Positions 47,548 through 57,799 are shown, counted from the stretch's first letter. The stretch is DNA of 64,000 bases from Noviherbaspirillum autotrophicum (GCF_000818395.1 NZ_JWJG01000028.1:3162205-3226204), one strand, 5' to 3'. A program made the numbers and translations. The notes: generated from the letters alone by a model not told the origin.

Positions 47548-49071
47548 ATGACTACCGACTACCTAAAGAAAATCCTGACCGCCCGCGTCTACGATGTCGC
47601 CGTAGAATCCCCCCTCGAATTCGCCCCCACGCTCTCGCAGCGCATGGGAAACCAGATTTACCTGAAGCGCGAAGACATTCAAAGCGTGTTCAGCTTCAAG
47701 CTGCGCGGCGCCTATAACAAGATGGCGCAACTGACGCCGGCTCAACTGAAGCACGGCGTCATTTGCGCCTCGGCAGGCAACCATGCGCAAGGCGTTGCGC
47801 TGGCGGCGTCCAAGCTGGGCTGCCGCGCGGTGATCGTGATGCCGACCACCACGCCGCCGGTCAAGATCGAGGCAGTCAAGGCGCGCGGTGGCGAAGTCGT
47901 GCTGCACGGCGACTCCTATACCGACGCCTACAATCACGCCCTCACCTTGGAAAAGAAGGAAAAGCTCACCTTCGTGCACCCGTTCGACGATCCGGACGTG
48001 ATCGCCGGCCAGGGCACGATTGCCATGGAAATCCTGCGCCAGCATCCGGGGCCGATTCACGCGATTTTCGCCGCCATCGGCGGCGGAGGATTGATTTCCG
48101 GCGTAGCGGCTTTCGTGAAGGCGGTGCGCCCCGACATCAAGGTGATCGGCGTGCAATCGACCGACTCCGACGCCATGGCGCGCAGCATCAAGGCGGGGCG
48201 CCGCGTCACCCTGCCGGATGTCGGCCTGTTCTGCGACGGCACGGCCGTCAAGCTGGTCGGCGAGGAGACTTTCCGCCTGACGAAAAAATATGTCGACGAC
48301 ATCATCCTGGTCGACACCGACGCAGTATGCGCTGCGCTAAAGGACGTGTTCCAGGACACACGCAGCATCCTCGAGCCGTCCGGTGCGCTGGCACTGGCCG
48401 GCGCCAAGGAATATATCGAGCGCGCCAAGGCAAGCAAGAAGCCGATCAAGAATGAGACGCTGGTCACCATCGCCTGCGGCGCCAACATGAATTTCGACCG
48501 CCTGCGCTTCGTCGCGGAGCGCGCCGAAGTCGGCGAAGCGCGCGAAGCCGTGTTCGCCGTGACGATTCCGGAAGAGCGCGGCAGCTTCAAGCGCTTCTGC
48601 GAACTGATCGGTCCGCGCAACGTGACTGAATTCGTCTACCGCATCAGCGATGAAAAAGAAGCGCATGTGTTCGTCGGCCTGCAGATTTCCAGCCGTGACG
48701 AACCCGGCAAACTCACCAAGAACTTCGAGAAGCACGGGTTCCGCTCCACCGACCTGACGCATGACGAACTGGCCAAGCAGCACATCCGCCATCTGGTCGG
48801 CGGCAAGAGCCCGCTCGCGCATGACGAGTTGTTGTACCGGTTTGAATTTCCGGAGCGTCCGGGTGCGCTGATGCGCTTCCTCGACAGCATGGCGCCGAAC
48901 TGGAACATCAGCCTTTTCCATTACCGGAATCAGGGCGGCGATGTCGGGCGCATCCTGGTCGGCCTGCAGGTACCGAAGAAGGAAATGAAGGCGTTCCGTG
49001 AATTCCTGTCGACGCTGGGCTATCGCAACTGGGACGAAAGCGATAATCCGGCATACAAACTGTTCCTGTAA
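47548..49071 (+). CDS. ilvA: threonine ammonia-lyase, biosynthetic
   Basis: IlvA deaminates threonine to 2-oxobutanoate, first step of isoleucine synthesis. The 507 residues include the PLP lysine K51 in SFKLRGAYNK, the glycine loop GGGGLISG, and two C-terminal ACT-like regulatory domains (about 330-415 and 425-505), so isoleucine feedback is expected. The ATG at 47548 is chosen by homology to the family start; an ATG at 47494 overlaps the promoter, where TATAAT sits at 47490-47495. A stem-loop follows at 49093-49120. Confidence 0.95.
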   Translation: MTTDYLKKILTARVYDVAVESPLEFAPTLSQRMGNQIYLKREDIQSVFSFKLRGAYNKMAQLTPAQLKHGVICASAGNHAQGVALAASKLGCRAVIVMPTTTPPVKIEAVKARGGEVVLHGDSYTDAYNHALTLEKKEKLTFVHPFDDPDVIAGQGTIAMEILRQHPGPIHAIFAAIGGGGLISGVAAFVKAVRPDIKVIGVQSTDSDAMARSIKAGRRVTLPDVGLFCDGTAVKLVGEETFRLTKKYVDDIILVDTDAVCAALKDVFQDTRSILEPSGALALAGAKEYIERAKASKKPIKNETLVTIACGANMNFDRLRFVAERAEVGEAREAVFAVTIPEERGSFKRFCELIGPRNVTEFVYRISDEKEAHVFVGLQISSRDEPGKLTKNFEKHGFRSTDLTHDELAKQHIRHLVGGKSPLAHDELLYRFEFPERPGALMRFLDSMAPNWNISLFHYRNQGGDVGRILVGLQVPKKEMKAFREFLSTLGYRNWDESDNPAYKLFL

Positions 49072-49092
49072 GCGCGGCATGCAGTCCGCATT

Positions 49093-49120
49093 GCTGGCAA
49101 GCCCATTGCGGCTTGCCAGC
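49093..49120. terminator. stem-loop after ilvA, no T-run
   Basis: GCTGGCAAGCC pairs perfectly with GGCTTGCCAGC around a six-base loop, 22 bp after the ilvA stop. Without a T-run it is a weak terminator candidate. Confidence 0.45.
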
Positions 49121-49200
49121 AGAACCGCCCGCTTGGCATGCTGTCATACCAGAAGTTGCCGACCGATCAATCTCGTCATGGCGAATCCGCCATCCATGCC

Positions 49201-50040
49201 ATGAGCACCAACAACCTCCCCGAAGCCTCGCCGCTGGGCAAACCAACCGCGTACCAGGCTGAATACGCCCCGTCGCTGCTATTCCCCATCCCGCGGCAAT
49301 CGAAACGCGAAGAAATCGGGATTACCGGCACCCTGCCCTTTTTCGGCGTCGACATCTGGAACGCGTACGAAGTGTCATGGCTGAATTTGCGCGGCAAACC
49401 GCAGGTCGCCATCGCCACATTCACCGTCCCAGCCGACTCGCCCAACATCATCGAGTCCAAATCGTTCAAGTTGTATCTCAACTCCTTCAATCAGACCAGG
49501 CTGGACGGCCCGGAAGCCTTGCTGGACTTGCTGCGCACCGATTTGTCGGCCGGCGTCGGCGCGCCGGTACAAGTCAAGCTGATGCTGCCGGACGCTTTCC
49601 CGTCGCTGCAGATGGGCGAACTCGAAGGCTTGCTGCTGGACCGGCTCGACATCGAGGTGAACGCATACCAGCCTATGCCTTCGCTACTGAAGGCCAATCA
49701 CGCCGAGGCGATGGTCGAAGAGACGCTGGTATCGCACCTGCTGAAATCGAATTGCCTGGTGACGGGACAGCCCGATTGGGGCAGCGTGCAAATTCGCTAC
49801 GTTGGCGCGCAGATCGATCAGGAAGGCCTGTTGCAATACCTGATCGGCTTTCGTAATCACAACGAATTCCATGAACAATGCGTCGAGCGGATTTTCATGG
49901 ACATCATGCGTCAGTGCCGGCCGCAGAAACTGGCTGTCTACGCACGGTATACGCGACGTGGTGGTTTGGACATCAATCCGTGGCGTAGCAATTTCACGAC
50001 AGCGCAACGCCCATCCAATTTGCGCAATGCACGCCAATAA
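49201..50040 (+). CDS. queF: NADPH-dependent preQ0 reductase QueF
   Basis: QueF reduces 7-cyano-7-deazaguanine to preQ1 in queuosine synthesis. The 279 residues match the long two-domain E. coli type. [14 protein letters not shown] (residues 85-98) is the QueF motif. The nucleophilic Cys185 sits in [11 protein letters not shown] with the acid D192. The ATG at 49201 is preferred over 49138, which adds a non-conserved 21-residue stretch. No preQ1 riboswitch was recognised upstream. Confidence 0.96.
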   Translation: MSTNNLPEASPLGKPTAYQAEYAPSLLFPIPRQSKREEIGITGTLPFFGVDIWNAYEVSWLNLRGKPQVAIATFTVPADSPNIIESKSFKLYLNSFNQTRLDGPEALLDLLRTDLSAGVGAPVQVKLMLPDAFPSLQMGELEGLLLDRLDIEVNAYQPMPSLLKANHAEAMVEETLVSHLLKSNCLVTGQPDWGSVQIRYVGAQIDQEGLLQYLIGFRNHNEFHEQCVERIFMDIMRQCRPQKLAVYARYTRRGGLDINPWRSNFTTAQRPSNLRNARQ

Positions 50041-50083
50041 CCTTCGGCAATAACGATTAGAAACTTTCTGCCTGAACGGGACT

Positions 50084-50269
50084 CTAATATTTGCGTGGAT
50101 TTTCGCCGACGTCCTTCGTTTCGGAGCCGGATTTTCGATTGACCGCTTGCACTATTTCCCTGCTCTCAATCAAAGCATCTAGCCGAAGCACATCATATTC
50201 TTCGGCATTACGATATCGAAAAAGAGGTCTATAATCCGTTTCGGACGCCAGTTTTGTGCAACGCACCAT
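50084..50269 (-). CDS. possible small protein antisense to the ptsN leader
   Basis: A 61-residue frame starting MVRCTKLASETDY and containing YRNAEEYDVLRLDALIE fills the 240-bp queF-ptsN gap on the opposite strand. Its composition looks protein-like, charged and low in repeats, and an ATG at 50284 with GAGG upstream could extend it by five residues. I do not recognise it, and it may simply be chance in the ptsN leader. Confidence 0.25.
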   Translation of the reverse strand: MVRCTKLASETDYRPLFRYRNAEEYDVLRLDALIESREIVQAVNRKSGSETKDVGENPRKY

Positions 50270-50282
50270 AGAATTTTGCAAC

Positions 50283-50750
50283 ATGACCAACCTCGCAAAA
50301 ATCCTGTCGGCTAGCAATGTCGTTCTTGATCTCGAGGTATCGAGCAAGAAGCGCGCATTCGAGCAGGCTGGGCTGATCTTTGAAAACAACTGCGGCATTG
50401 CGCGTTCAGTGGTGTCCGACAACCTGTTTGCGCGCGAGCGGCTGGGATCAACTGGATTAGGGCACGGAGTGGCTGTGCCGCATGGCCGGATCAAGGGATT
50501 GAAGGCGCCGCTGGCAGCCTTCGTGCGGCTGAAAGAACCTATTCCATTCGAATCGCCCGACGGCCTGCCGGTGAAGCTGCTGGTTTTCCTCCTCATCCCG
50601 GACCAGGTTACACAGCAACACCTGGAAATTTTGTCTGAAATCGCTGAAATGTTTTCCGATGAAGGTTTCCGCAGTGTGCTAACGGCAGATCCTGATCCGT
50701 TATCGGTGCATGCACGTATTGTTGCACGGCAGCCAATCGCGCATGCATAA
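50283..50750 (+). CDS. ptsN: nitrogen PTS EIIA protein PtsN
   Basis: EIIA-Ntr, the terminal phosphoryl acceptor of the regulatory nitrogen PTS, is 155 residues. The phosphorylated His67 lies in GHGVAVPHGRI. LKAPLAAFVRL and LVFLLIPDQVTQQHLEILSEIA are typical. The ATG at 50283 gives MTNLAKIL; an ATG nine codons up is possible. It is followed by hprK (30-bp gap) and rapZ, the usual order. The rpoN and hpf genes that normally precede it are absent here; queF is upstream instead. Confidence 0.94.
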   Translation: MTNLAKILSASNVVLDLEVSSKKRAFEQAGLIFENNCGIARSVVSDNLFARERLGSTGLGHGVAVPHGRIKGLKAPLAAFVRLKEPIPFESPDGLPVKLLVFLLIPDQVTQQHLEILSEIAEMFSDEGFRSVLTADPDPLSVHARIVARQPIAHA

Positions 50751-50780
50751 TCCGGACAGATCGTTCTGTCCATTCGCGCC

Positions 50781-51719
50781 ATGCCCACATCGACCCATCT
50801 GACCATTCAGCAGCTTTACGACGACACCCGCGAAGCGCTGCAGTTGGGATGGTTCGCCGGATTTCCCGGGGGCGAACGCCGTATCTCGGGCGATGCGACC
50901 TCAGCCGCCGACCAGGTTGGCCACCTGAACCTGATCCACCCGGGCCGCCTGCAAGTCTTCGGACATCAGGAAATCCAGTATTACAACCGCCTGTCGCCCT
51001 CGTCCCGCGCCTATCAGACGGAAGAACTGGTCGCCGGCGAGCCGCCAGCCTTCATCATCGCGCAGGGGCTGGAGACGCCGCCATACATCCTGCAGGTATG
51101 CGACGAAAAAAACATCCCGCTGTTCTCCACGCCACTTCCGGCCGCGCAGGTGATCGACTACCTGCGGGTATATCTGTCGAAGGAACTGGCGCAGCGCGTG
51201 ACAATGCACGGCGTCTTCATGGACGTGCTCGGCGTGGGTGTGCTCATTACCGGTGAATCGGGCCTCGGCAAGAGCGAGCTCGGCCTGGAACTCATCTCGC
51301 GCAACCACGGGCTGGTGGCCGACGATGCCGTCGAATTTGCCCGCATCGCGCCCAACATGATCGAAGGACGCTGTCCACCCCTGCTGCAGAATCTGCTTGA
51401 AGTACGGGGGCTGGGCCTGCTCGACATCAAGACCATCTTCGGCGAGACTGCCGTACGCCGCAAGATGCGGCTGAAGCTGATCGTGCACCTGGTCAGGCGC
51501 AGCACGCTGGAAGAAAACTACGAACGGCTGCCCCTGCATTCGCAAACCGAGGAAGTACTCGGCCTGCCGATTCGCAAAGTCGTCATCCCGGTCGAGGCCG
51601 GCCGCAACCTCGCGGTGTTGCTGGAAGCCGCCGTGCGCAACACCATTCTGCAGTTGCGCGGCATCGACACGCTCAAGGAATTCATGGAGCGGCAGCAGAA
51701 GGCAATGGGCAACGACTAG
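50781..51719 (+). CDS. hprK: HPr kinase/phosphorylase
   Basis: HprK phosphorylates or dephosphorylates HPr at its regulatory serine. The 312 residues have the N-terminal HprK domain and a C-terminal P-loop kinase with [15 protein letters not shown] (Walker A near residue 158). The capsid-like signature [20 protein letters not shown] follows. It is in the conserved ptsN-hprK-rapZ order of proteobacteria that use the enzyme for regulation rather than catabolite repression. Confidence 0.96.
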   Translation: MPTSTHLTIQQLYDDTREALQLGWFAGFPGGERRISGDATSAADQVGHLNLIHPGRLQVFGHQEIQYYNRLSPSSRAYQTEELVAGEPPAFIIAQGLETPPYILQVCDEKNIPLFSTPLPAAQVIDYLRVYLSKELAQRVTMHGVFMDVLGVGVLITGESGLGKSELGLELISRNHGLVADDAVEFARIAPNMIEGRCPPLLQNLLEVRGLGLLDIKTIFGETAVRRKMRLKLIVHLVRRSTLEENYERLPLHSQTEEVLGLPIRKVVIPVEAGRNLAVLLEAAVRNTILQLRGIDTLKEFMERQQKAMGND

Positions 51720-51775
51720 CCCGGCACGGTCATCCGGCTGTCCTGCAATAACGGAGCATGCGGTATCATAATCGC

Positions 51776-52639
51776 ATGCGCATAATCCTTATTACAGGCA
51801 TTTCCGGCTCCGGCAAATCGGTCGGATTGAATGCTCTCGAAGACGCCGGCTACTTCTGCGTCGACAATCTGCCGCCCAAGCTCCTGCGCCAACTGGTCGC
51901 CACCCGTCTGGAAGAAGGCGCCGATATGCTGGCTGTTGCAATGGATGCACGCAGCTCCGATTCGCTCGCAGGCCTGCCGGCCGACATCCAGCAGCTCAAA
52001 AGTGAAGGCCACGATGTCAAGGTCCTGTTCCTGACGGCCAAGACCGAATCACTGATCGCGCGCTTTTCCGAGACCCGGCGCAGCCATCCGCTATCGCACC
52101 GCAATCGTCCGGACAAAAATATCGCCGACCAGCCAACGCTGACCGAATGCATCCTGCGCGAACGCGAAATGCTGTCGCCAATCGAAGGCATCGGCCACGT
52201 CATCGATACATCAGGCCTGTCAGCCAATAAGCTGCGGGCGTGGATCAAGGATATGGTGGCTACGGAGCGCGCGCCGCTGACCTTACTGTTCGAATCATTT
52301 GCATTCAAGTTCGGCGTGCCGCTGGATGCGGACTTGGTGTTCGATGTGCGCGTGCTGCCCAACCCTTACTACGATCTCAGCCTTCGCCCGTTTACCGGAC
52401 GCGATGCCCCGGTGATTGCATTTCTCGATACGCAGGCGCACGTCGCGGAACTGCTCACCGATATCCGCCTGTTCATCGAAAAGTGGCTGCCCGCCTTTAA
52501 AAACGATAACCGCAGCTATCTGACCGTTGCCATCGGATGCACCGGCGGACAGCATCGCTCGGTATACATGGTGGAACGACTGGCTCAGCACTTCGGCAGT
52601 TCCGAGCGTGTTCTGCTTCGACACCGCGAATTGGCCTGA
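51776..52639 (+). CDS. rapZ: RNase adapter protein RapZ
   Basis: RapZ is a nucleotide-binding adapter that in E. coli guides RNase E to the GlmZ small RNA. The 287 residues have Walker [20 protein letters not shown] at residues 8-26 and the C-terminal RNA-binding domain with [15 protein letters not shown] and [17 protein letters not shown]. The ATG at 51776 fits the family start. An in-frame ATG at 51758 has GGAG too close to be useful. Confidence 0.95.
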   Translation: MRIILITGISGSGKSVGLNALEDAGYFCVDNLPPKLLRQLVATRLEEGADMLAVAMDARSSDSLAGLPADIQQLKSEGHDVKVLFLTAKTESLIARFSETRRSHPLSHRNRPDKNIADQPTLTECILREREMLSPIEGIGHVIDTSGLSANKLRAWIKDMVATERAPLTLLFESFAFKFGVPLDADLVFDVRVLPNPYYDLSLRPFTGRDAPVIAFLDTQAHVAELLTDIRLFIEKWLPAFKNDNRSYLTVAIGCTGGQHRSVYMVERLAQHFGSSERVLLRHRELA

Positions 52640-52670
52640 CATCGCCGCGCTACCCATTCCTTTACCCACC

Positions 52671-53297
52671 ATGCCGCACATCGCCTCCTGGCTTCCGCTT
52701 TTCCCACTGAAGACGGTGCTCTTTCCCGCCGGCGTGCTGCCATTGAAAGTGTTCGAAGCGCGCTACATTGACATGGTGCGCGATTGCATGAAAAACAACG
52801 CGCCATTCGGCGTGGTGCTGATTAAATCGGGACAGGAAGTGGGCCCTGCGGCAGAACCGGAGACGGTCGGCACGCTTGCGCGCATCATGCAGTGGGACAT
52901 GCCCAGTCTCGGTGTCATGCTGCTGCGCACGCAGGGAGAACAGCGTTTTCGCATCCGCGACACACGCGTCCTGGCCGACAACCGCCTCGAAGCGCAAGTC
53001 GACATGATTGCGCCGGACGCCGATGCGCCGGTCACCGCCATGCATGTCAACTGCGCGAGAGCCCTCAAGATCGTGATGGACGATATCGAGGCCAAAGGAC
53101 AAGCGCAGCACGGCGAGCCGTTTGACAGCCTGTTCGCCCATCCGCTGCAGTTCGAAAGTACGGGGTGGGTTGCCAATCGCTGGTGCGAAATCCTGCCGAT
53201 TCCCCTCAAGGCACGCCAGAAGCTACTGGAACTGGAAGACGCGCAGACCCGGCTATCGATCGTCCACCAGTATTTGCAACAGCACCAGATCATTTGA
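52671..53297 (+). CDS. Lon protease substrate-binding domain protein
   Basis: The protein has 208 residues made of a single LonB/Lon N-terminal-like domain (ASWLPLFPLKTVLFPAGVLPLKVFEARYIDM), as in YcaC-like and cereblon-type proteins, without ATPase or protease parts. It may bind or deliver substrates; function unknown. The ATG at 52671 removes a 48-residue extension that only overlaps rapZ. It starts 31 bp after rapZ on the same strand. Confidence 0.9.
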   Translation: MPHIASWLPLFPLKTVLFPAGVLPLKVFEARYIDMVRDCMKNNAPFGVVLIKSGQEVGPAAEPETVGTLARIMQWDMPSLGVMLLRTQGEQRFRIRDTRVLADNRLEAQVDMIAPDADAPVTAMHVNCARALKIVMDDIEAKGQAQHGEPFDSLFAHPLQFESTGWVANRWCEILPIPLKARQKLLELEDAQTRLSIVHQYLQQHQII

Positions 53298-53524
53298 TCT
53301 GTATCGCATGCGAGGCAGCTCGGGCCGAGTTCTGCGCGGCCCCGCTGCTCAGGCCTCCCACATCCTTGACTTCGCAGGCCACTTTCTCACGGCCTTTTTC
53401 AGTATCCATTTGTCACTGCGCAAAGACGTCCGCGGGTATTCATAGGATAAATAGGGAATCAGTTATCCCTTAACCCTTTCCTGCAGCCCGCATCGCCGGT
53501 ACAACTTTGAGCGCGAGATTTCGT

Positions 53525-54661
53525 ATGTATCTGAACGACGCACGCGAGACCATGCGACCAGAGCCACGACTCGCGCCCGAATCTGTTCCAGCCAACCGCC
53601 GCAAAAACATGCACCTTGCGCGCATTCCTCAGATCTCGCCGCTCAGCCTGATTTCGCTGTTGTATGCGATGAGCATGTACGCGTTCTACCAGCAGGGCTT
53701 CATCGGCCGTGCCACATTCCTTGCAGTCGCCGTCGTCGTATTGTGCTTTGTCGTCATGTTTTATTGCGCCTTCCGGTTCGGCCTCAACGCGCGTTTTGGC
53801 GACCAGAGCCTGATGCTGCCACAGATACTGGCAGCGCTACTAATCATGTTGACCGTTGCGTACCTGGAACAGGCGACGCAGATGGCGCTCGTGCCATTTG
53901 TTCTGATTGCTTTTTCATTCGGTATCTTCCGCCTGTCGACGGCCTCGCTGATCCTGCTGCTGTTCGGCTGTCTTGGCGCCTATCTCGGGATTATCGCGCT
54001 ACATGGCCGCGCGGAAGGATATGGGATTGGATTCCGTGCCGAACTCATGCAATGGTTCGTGCTCGCGCTAACCCTGCCAGGCATGATCCTGGTCGGCAAA
54101 CAGATACAGAACCTGCGCCAACTCCTGAATGCGACGCGCTATCAGCTCGAGCATTTCGAAGAAAAGTCGGTACGCGACGAGCTGACCGGGCTGTACAACC
54201 GCCGCCAACTGCAGACCGAGCTGGACCGCGCCAAGCTGCAAATCGACACTCTGTCGATTCCCTTCTCGATCTGCCTGATCGATATCGATCGCTTCAAGGA
54301 AATCAACGACAACAGCGGACACCTGGCCGGCGACACGATCCTGAAGGAATTTTCCTGTGTGGCGCGCGACAGCATCCGTGACACCGACATCCTCGGGCGT
54401 TACGGCGGGGATGAATTCATGCTGATACTCCCTAACACCGTCCTCAAGGGCGCCGTCATGCATGCGGAACGTCTGCGCGTGTACGCGCATTTCCTGGACT
54501 TCCAGAAGATCCTTCCGCAAAAGCATATATCACTGTCGATCGGCGTCGCGCAGTATCGCCGGGGTGAAAAAATCAATGACCTGATTTCCCGCGCCGACGC
54601 CGCGCTGTACCAAGCCAAGCAACTGGGCCGCAACCGCGTCGAGTGGGCCGACGCCACTTAA
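53525..54661 (+). CDS. membrane-bound diguanylate cyclase (GGDEF)
   Basis: The protein has 378 residues: a charged N-terminus, about five or six hydrophobic helices (about 45-200), a short coiled coil, and a C-terminal GGDEF domain. The active site RYGGDEFMLIL (near residue 293) is intact, so c-di-GMP synthesis is expected. An inhibitory I-site RxxD (RDTD) lies five residues upstream. The ATG at 53525 (GAGA six bases before) is preferred over a TTG at 53507. Its stop overlaps the convergent mutY end by four bases. No adjacent EAL or sensory domain is present. Confidence 0.93.
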   Translation: MYLNDARETMRPEPRLAPESVPANRRKNMHLARIPQISPLSLISLLYAMSMYAFYQQGFIGRATFLAVAVVVLCFVVMFYCAFRFGLNARFGDQSLMLPQILAALLIMLTVAYLEQATQMALVPFVLIAFSFGIFRLSTASLILLLFGCLGAYLGIIALHGRAEGYGIGFRAELMQWFVLALTLPGMILVGKQIQNLRQLLNATRYQLEHFEEKSVRDELTGLYNRRQLQTELDRAKLQIDTLSIPFSICLIDIDRFKEINDNSGHLAGDTILKEFSCVARDSIRDTDILGRYGGDEFMLILPNTVLKGAVMHAERLRVYAHFLDFQKILPQKHISLSIGVAQYRRGEKINDLISRADAALYQAKQLGRNRVEWADAT

Positions 54662-55803
54662 GACAGCAAGTCCGCTTCCCTGAATGCCGCCAGCAGCAAC
54701 TTCTTGACCGGCGCCGGCAAGGGCGCATCCGAGAGCTTGTCGGTCGGGTACCACACATGGCTGGCCTGCCCGGCCAACGGCACGCGGTGCGCGAGCCGAA
54801 TCCGATATGGCGCAACATGCAGCTTGAAATGGGTGAAGACATGCGAGAACGGCTGCAGTCGTTCGCACGAAGCCAGTTCGCCAAACGGCGCGATGGCCTG
54901 CGCCACCGACGGCTCAAAACGCTCCGGTGATATGCTACTGCCCTCCGTCAATCGATCCAGCTCCGGCAACGACAATAATCCACCCCAAATGCCCACACCC
55001 GGGCGCTGCTCCAGCAGCACCTGATTCTGGTCGGCGATGACAAGCATGGTGGTATGCCGCTCCGGCACAGCTTTTTTCGGCTTGCGCATCGGAAGCTGCT
55101 TCACGCGGTCGGTGGCCAGCGCCACGCAACGTTGCGACAGCGGGCAGGCTGCACAGGACGGGCTGCTGCGGGTACAGATCGTTGCCCCCAGGTCCATCAA
55201 TCCCTGCGTATAGGCCTCGACATCGCGCTGCGGCAGCAATGCGATGGCACGCTGCCACAGCTTATCCTCGACCGGCTTTGCCCCGGGAAAGCCATCGATG
55301 CCGAAGATGCGACAGAAGACGCGTTTGACATTCCCGTCGAGGATAGCGGCGCGTGTGCCGTATGCAAATGCGGAAATCGCCGCCGCGGTCGAGCGCCCGA
55401 TTCCGGGCAAGGCCGCAAGCAGCGCCGGCTCAGACGGAAAGACGCCGCCGTGCTGCGCCACCACCTGCTGGGCACAGCGGTGCAAGTTGCGCGCGCGCGA
55501 GTAGTAGCCCAGGCCACTCCAGTGCGCCATCACTTCTTCCAGCTGGGCAGCTGCCAGCGCAGTCACATCCGGGAAACGCGCAAGAAAACGCTGATAATAA
55601 GGAATGACCGCTGCCACCTGGGTCTGTTGCAGCATGATTTCGGACAGCCAGATACGATAGGCGTCGCGCGTGTTTTGCCATGGCAGGGTGTGGCGCCCAT
55701 GCTGCTTCTGCCAGCGAATCACCGCGTCGGAGAAACCAGGATCGGACCAGTCTTCGCTGACCCTGTCTGCTCGTGCAGGCAGGGCTGCTGCCACTTGTTT
55801 CAT
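54658..55803 (-). CDS. mutY: A/G-specific adenine glycosylase MutY
   Basis: MutY removes adenine opposite 8-oxoguanine. The 381 residues have the catalytic Glu in SEIMLQQTQV and the helix-hairpin-helix plus catalytic Asp in PGIGRSTAAAISAFAYGT and ILDGNVKRVF. The [4Fe-4S] loop C-x6-C-x2-C-x5-C (CTRSSPSCAACPLSQRC) is complete. The C-terminal Nudix-like OG-recognition domain is also present. It is followed on the same strand by nothing and shares its end with the diguanylate cyclase gene. Confidence 0.96.
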   Translation of the reverse strand: MKQVAAALPARADRVSEDWSDPGFSDAVIRWQKQHGRHTLPWQNTRDAYRIWLSEIMLQQTQVAAVIPYYQRFLARFPDVTALAAAQLEEVMAHWSGLGYYSRARNLHRCAQQVVAQHGGVFPSEPALLAALPGIGRSTAAAISAFAYGTRAAILDGNVKRVFCRIFGIDGFPGAKPVEDKLWQRAIALLPQRDVEAYTQGLMDLGATICTRSSPSCAACPLSQRCVALATDRVKQLPMRKPKKAVPERHTTMLVIADQNQVLLEQRPGVGIWGGLLSLPELDRLTEGSSISPERFEPSVAQAIAPFGELASCERLQPFSHVFTHFKLHVAPYRIRLAHRVPLAGQASHVWYPTDKLSDAPLPAPVKKLLLAAFREADLLS

Positions 55804-55813
55804 GCTGTCTCTT

Positions 55814-57751
55814 TCAAGCCGCCGCCTTGAGCACGGTCAGTTCGGCCGAGAACGCGCTATGCAACTCGTCTTCCAGCGCCAGCAGCTTCTTCTTTTGCGC
55901 ATCGAGTTCGGCCTGCATCTGTTCCAGCGATTCGACCTTTTCCTCCAGGCTGTCGGTCGCCAAGTGAATGCGCTCGATCGCCTGCTTGCGCTTTTTCAGT
56001 TGCGAGCGATGCTCCCAGATCTGCGCTTCCAGCGGCGCCATCACCACTTTCAGCCATGCTTCGACGTCGCGATTGGCTTGCAAGAAGCTCTGCTTCACGC
56101 GCGACGCGATCGAATCGAAGAACTTCGTCATCATCACTACCTGGGGCGTCGTCAGGATCGTCGCCGCACCGAACTGCTTGTGGTACAGGCCTTCGATCAT
56201 TTCGATTTCCTTCATGTACTTGTCGAGCGAAAACGGCATCGGCGTCGATAGCGCCAGTCCGTGCTCGGTCGAGAATTTGCGGTACATGACGGTCATCATC
56301 GAGGTAATCTCTTCGGTCTTGCGCGCTGAAGCGTTCAAGTTGCCGCGCACATGCTCAAAGAAGTCTTTCACTGCCTGGCGCAATCCGGACGAGAACTTGC
56401 TCTTGTCCATCGCATCGCGTGTCTTGCGCGCCTCTGCTTTCAGAATATCCATGCCGAGACTGGTAAACAGTTCCGTCGAAAGGCGGGTAAAGACCGCGCG
56501 CGTGCCTTGCAGCTTCAACAAGCTGTTGTCGAACTCCTTTTTCTCCAGCTCGACGCGTTTCATCATGTGTTCGATGATGTTTTGATTTTTTCCGCGCAGG
56601 CTCTTCAACTCCATCAATTGCTCAACGACGTTGCGGCTGCGTGCCGCGAGCAGCGCTTGCTTGGTCGTCGTCAGCTCGCCGATATCCGACGACAGTTGGG
56701 TGCGGATGATGTCCTGCTTGCCAGGAATAAGCTCGTTGGATAGCGCATTCTCCAGCGCCGGCAGACGGCTCTTGGCGAGGAGCTCGGCGTCATGATTGAC
56801 CTTGCCGACCAAGCCTTTTTGCGCCGAAATCGGGAAGACCTGGTTCGGCGCCAGCTGCAGGGTCTGGGCCACGCCCACCACCTGCCGCTCGATCTGCGCA
56901 TCGATCTCGGCCGGCGTGCGCAATTCGTCCCACATGCTGTCGATCTTGTTCAGCACGACCATGCGGCCTGCGCCGGCATTGATATGGTCGCGCCAGACAT
57001 CGATGTCGCTCTTGGTCACGCCGGTATCGGCCGCCAGAATGAACAGCACCGCGTGGGCATTCGGAATCAGGTTCAGCGTGAGTTCGGGTTCCGTGCCGAT
57101 CGCATTCAGGCCCGGAGTGTCGATGATGACCAAGCCCTGTTTCAACAATGGATGCGGAAAATTGACGATGGCGTGGCGCCACTGCGAAATTTCGACGAGG
57201 CCATCCTGGCCAAGCGTCAGTACAACATCCGGGTCCGATTCATCGTACAGGCCGTAACGCTTGGCTTCGTCGACAGATACGCGCTTGGTCAGGCTCACTT
57301 GCTTGAACGCTTCCAGCATCCCTTCGGTGGAGGAGATATCGAGCGGCAAAACCGTCCACGCCTGGCTCTGTTCCTTGAAGTCGCTCGTCGACTGCGCCTG
57401 TTCGCGCGTTTCTATCGGCAGCAGGCGTATCGATGGCGGAAAGGTCTCGTCGTAAAGCAATTCGGTCGGGCACATCGTGGTGCGTCCGGCGGAAGACGGC
57501 AGGATACGCTGGCCGTAATCGGCAAAAAAGATCGCATTGATCAATTCCGATTTGCCCCGCGAAAATTCCGCGACAAACGCAATCGACAGCTTGTCGTCCG
57601 CCAGCCTGGCAAGCAGGCGGGAAAAACGCTGCTCGCTGGCGGCATCGGACAAGTCCGCACTGGCCAGCCATGTGCGATAACGCTCAAGCGCCGACACAAC
57701 ATCGCTGCGCCAGTTGCTGTATTGCTGGAACTTTTGCACCAGATTGCTCAC
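55814..57751 (-). CDS. dynamin family GTPase
   Basis: This large GTPase of 645 residues has a P-loop AEFSRGKSELINAIF near residue 66, the switch II motif DTPGLN, and the G4 motif LNKID. Long helical stalk and assembly segments and a C-terminal coiled coil (EKVESLEQMQAELDAQKKKLLALEDE) follow. It belongs to the bacterial dynamin-like proteins (membrane remodelling; DynA/LeoA relatives). The start codon is GTG after GGGG. It lies between mutY and mutM, 10 bp before mutY, so it may be cotranscribed with mutY. No second dynamin partner gene is adjacent. Confidence 0.9.
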   Translation of the reverse strand: MSNLVQKFQQYSNWRSDVVSALERYRTWLASADLSDAASEQRFSRLLARLADDKLSIAFVAEFSRGKSELINAIFFADYGQRILPSSAGRTTMCPTELLYDETFPPSIRLLPIETREQAQSTSDFKEQSQAWTVLPLDISSTEGMLEAFKQVSLTKRVSVDEAKRYGLYDESDPDVVLTLGQDGLVEISQWRHAIVNFPHPLLKQGLVIIDTPGLNAIGTEPELTLNLIPNAHAVLFILAADTGVTKSDIDVWRDHINAGAGRMVVLNKIDSMWDELRTPAEIDAQIERQVVGVAQTLQLAPNQVFPISAQKGLVGKVNHDAELLAKSRLPALENALSNELIPGKQDIIRTQLSSDIGELTTTKQALLAARSRNVVEQLMELKSLRGKNQNIIEHMMKRVELEKKEFDNSLLKLQGTRAVFTRLSTELFTSLGMDILKAEARKTRDAMDKSKFSSGLRQAVKDFFEHVRGNLNASARKTEEITSMMTVMYRKFSTEHGLALSTPMPFSLDKYMKEIEMIEGLYHKQFGAATILTTPQVVMMTKFFDSIASRVKQSFLQANRDVEAWLKVVMAPLEAQIWEHRSQLKKRKQAIERIHLATDSLEEKVESLEQMQAELDAQKKKLLALEDELHSAFSAELTVLKAAA

Positions 57752-57799
57752 GTTATCCCCGTTTCCGCTTGTACATTTTCACGAATCTAGCACCCGCAC

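Noticed and set aside
51758..51775. Earlier ATG for rapZ
   Set aside because: GGAG lies only one or two bases from it, and RapZ proteins start with the P-loop strand that begins at 51776.
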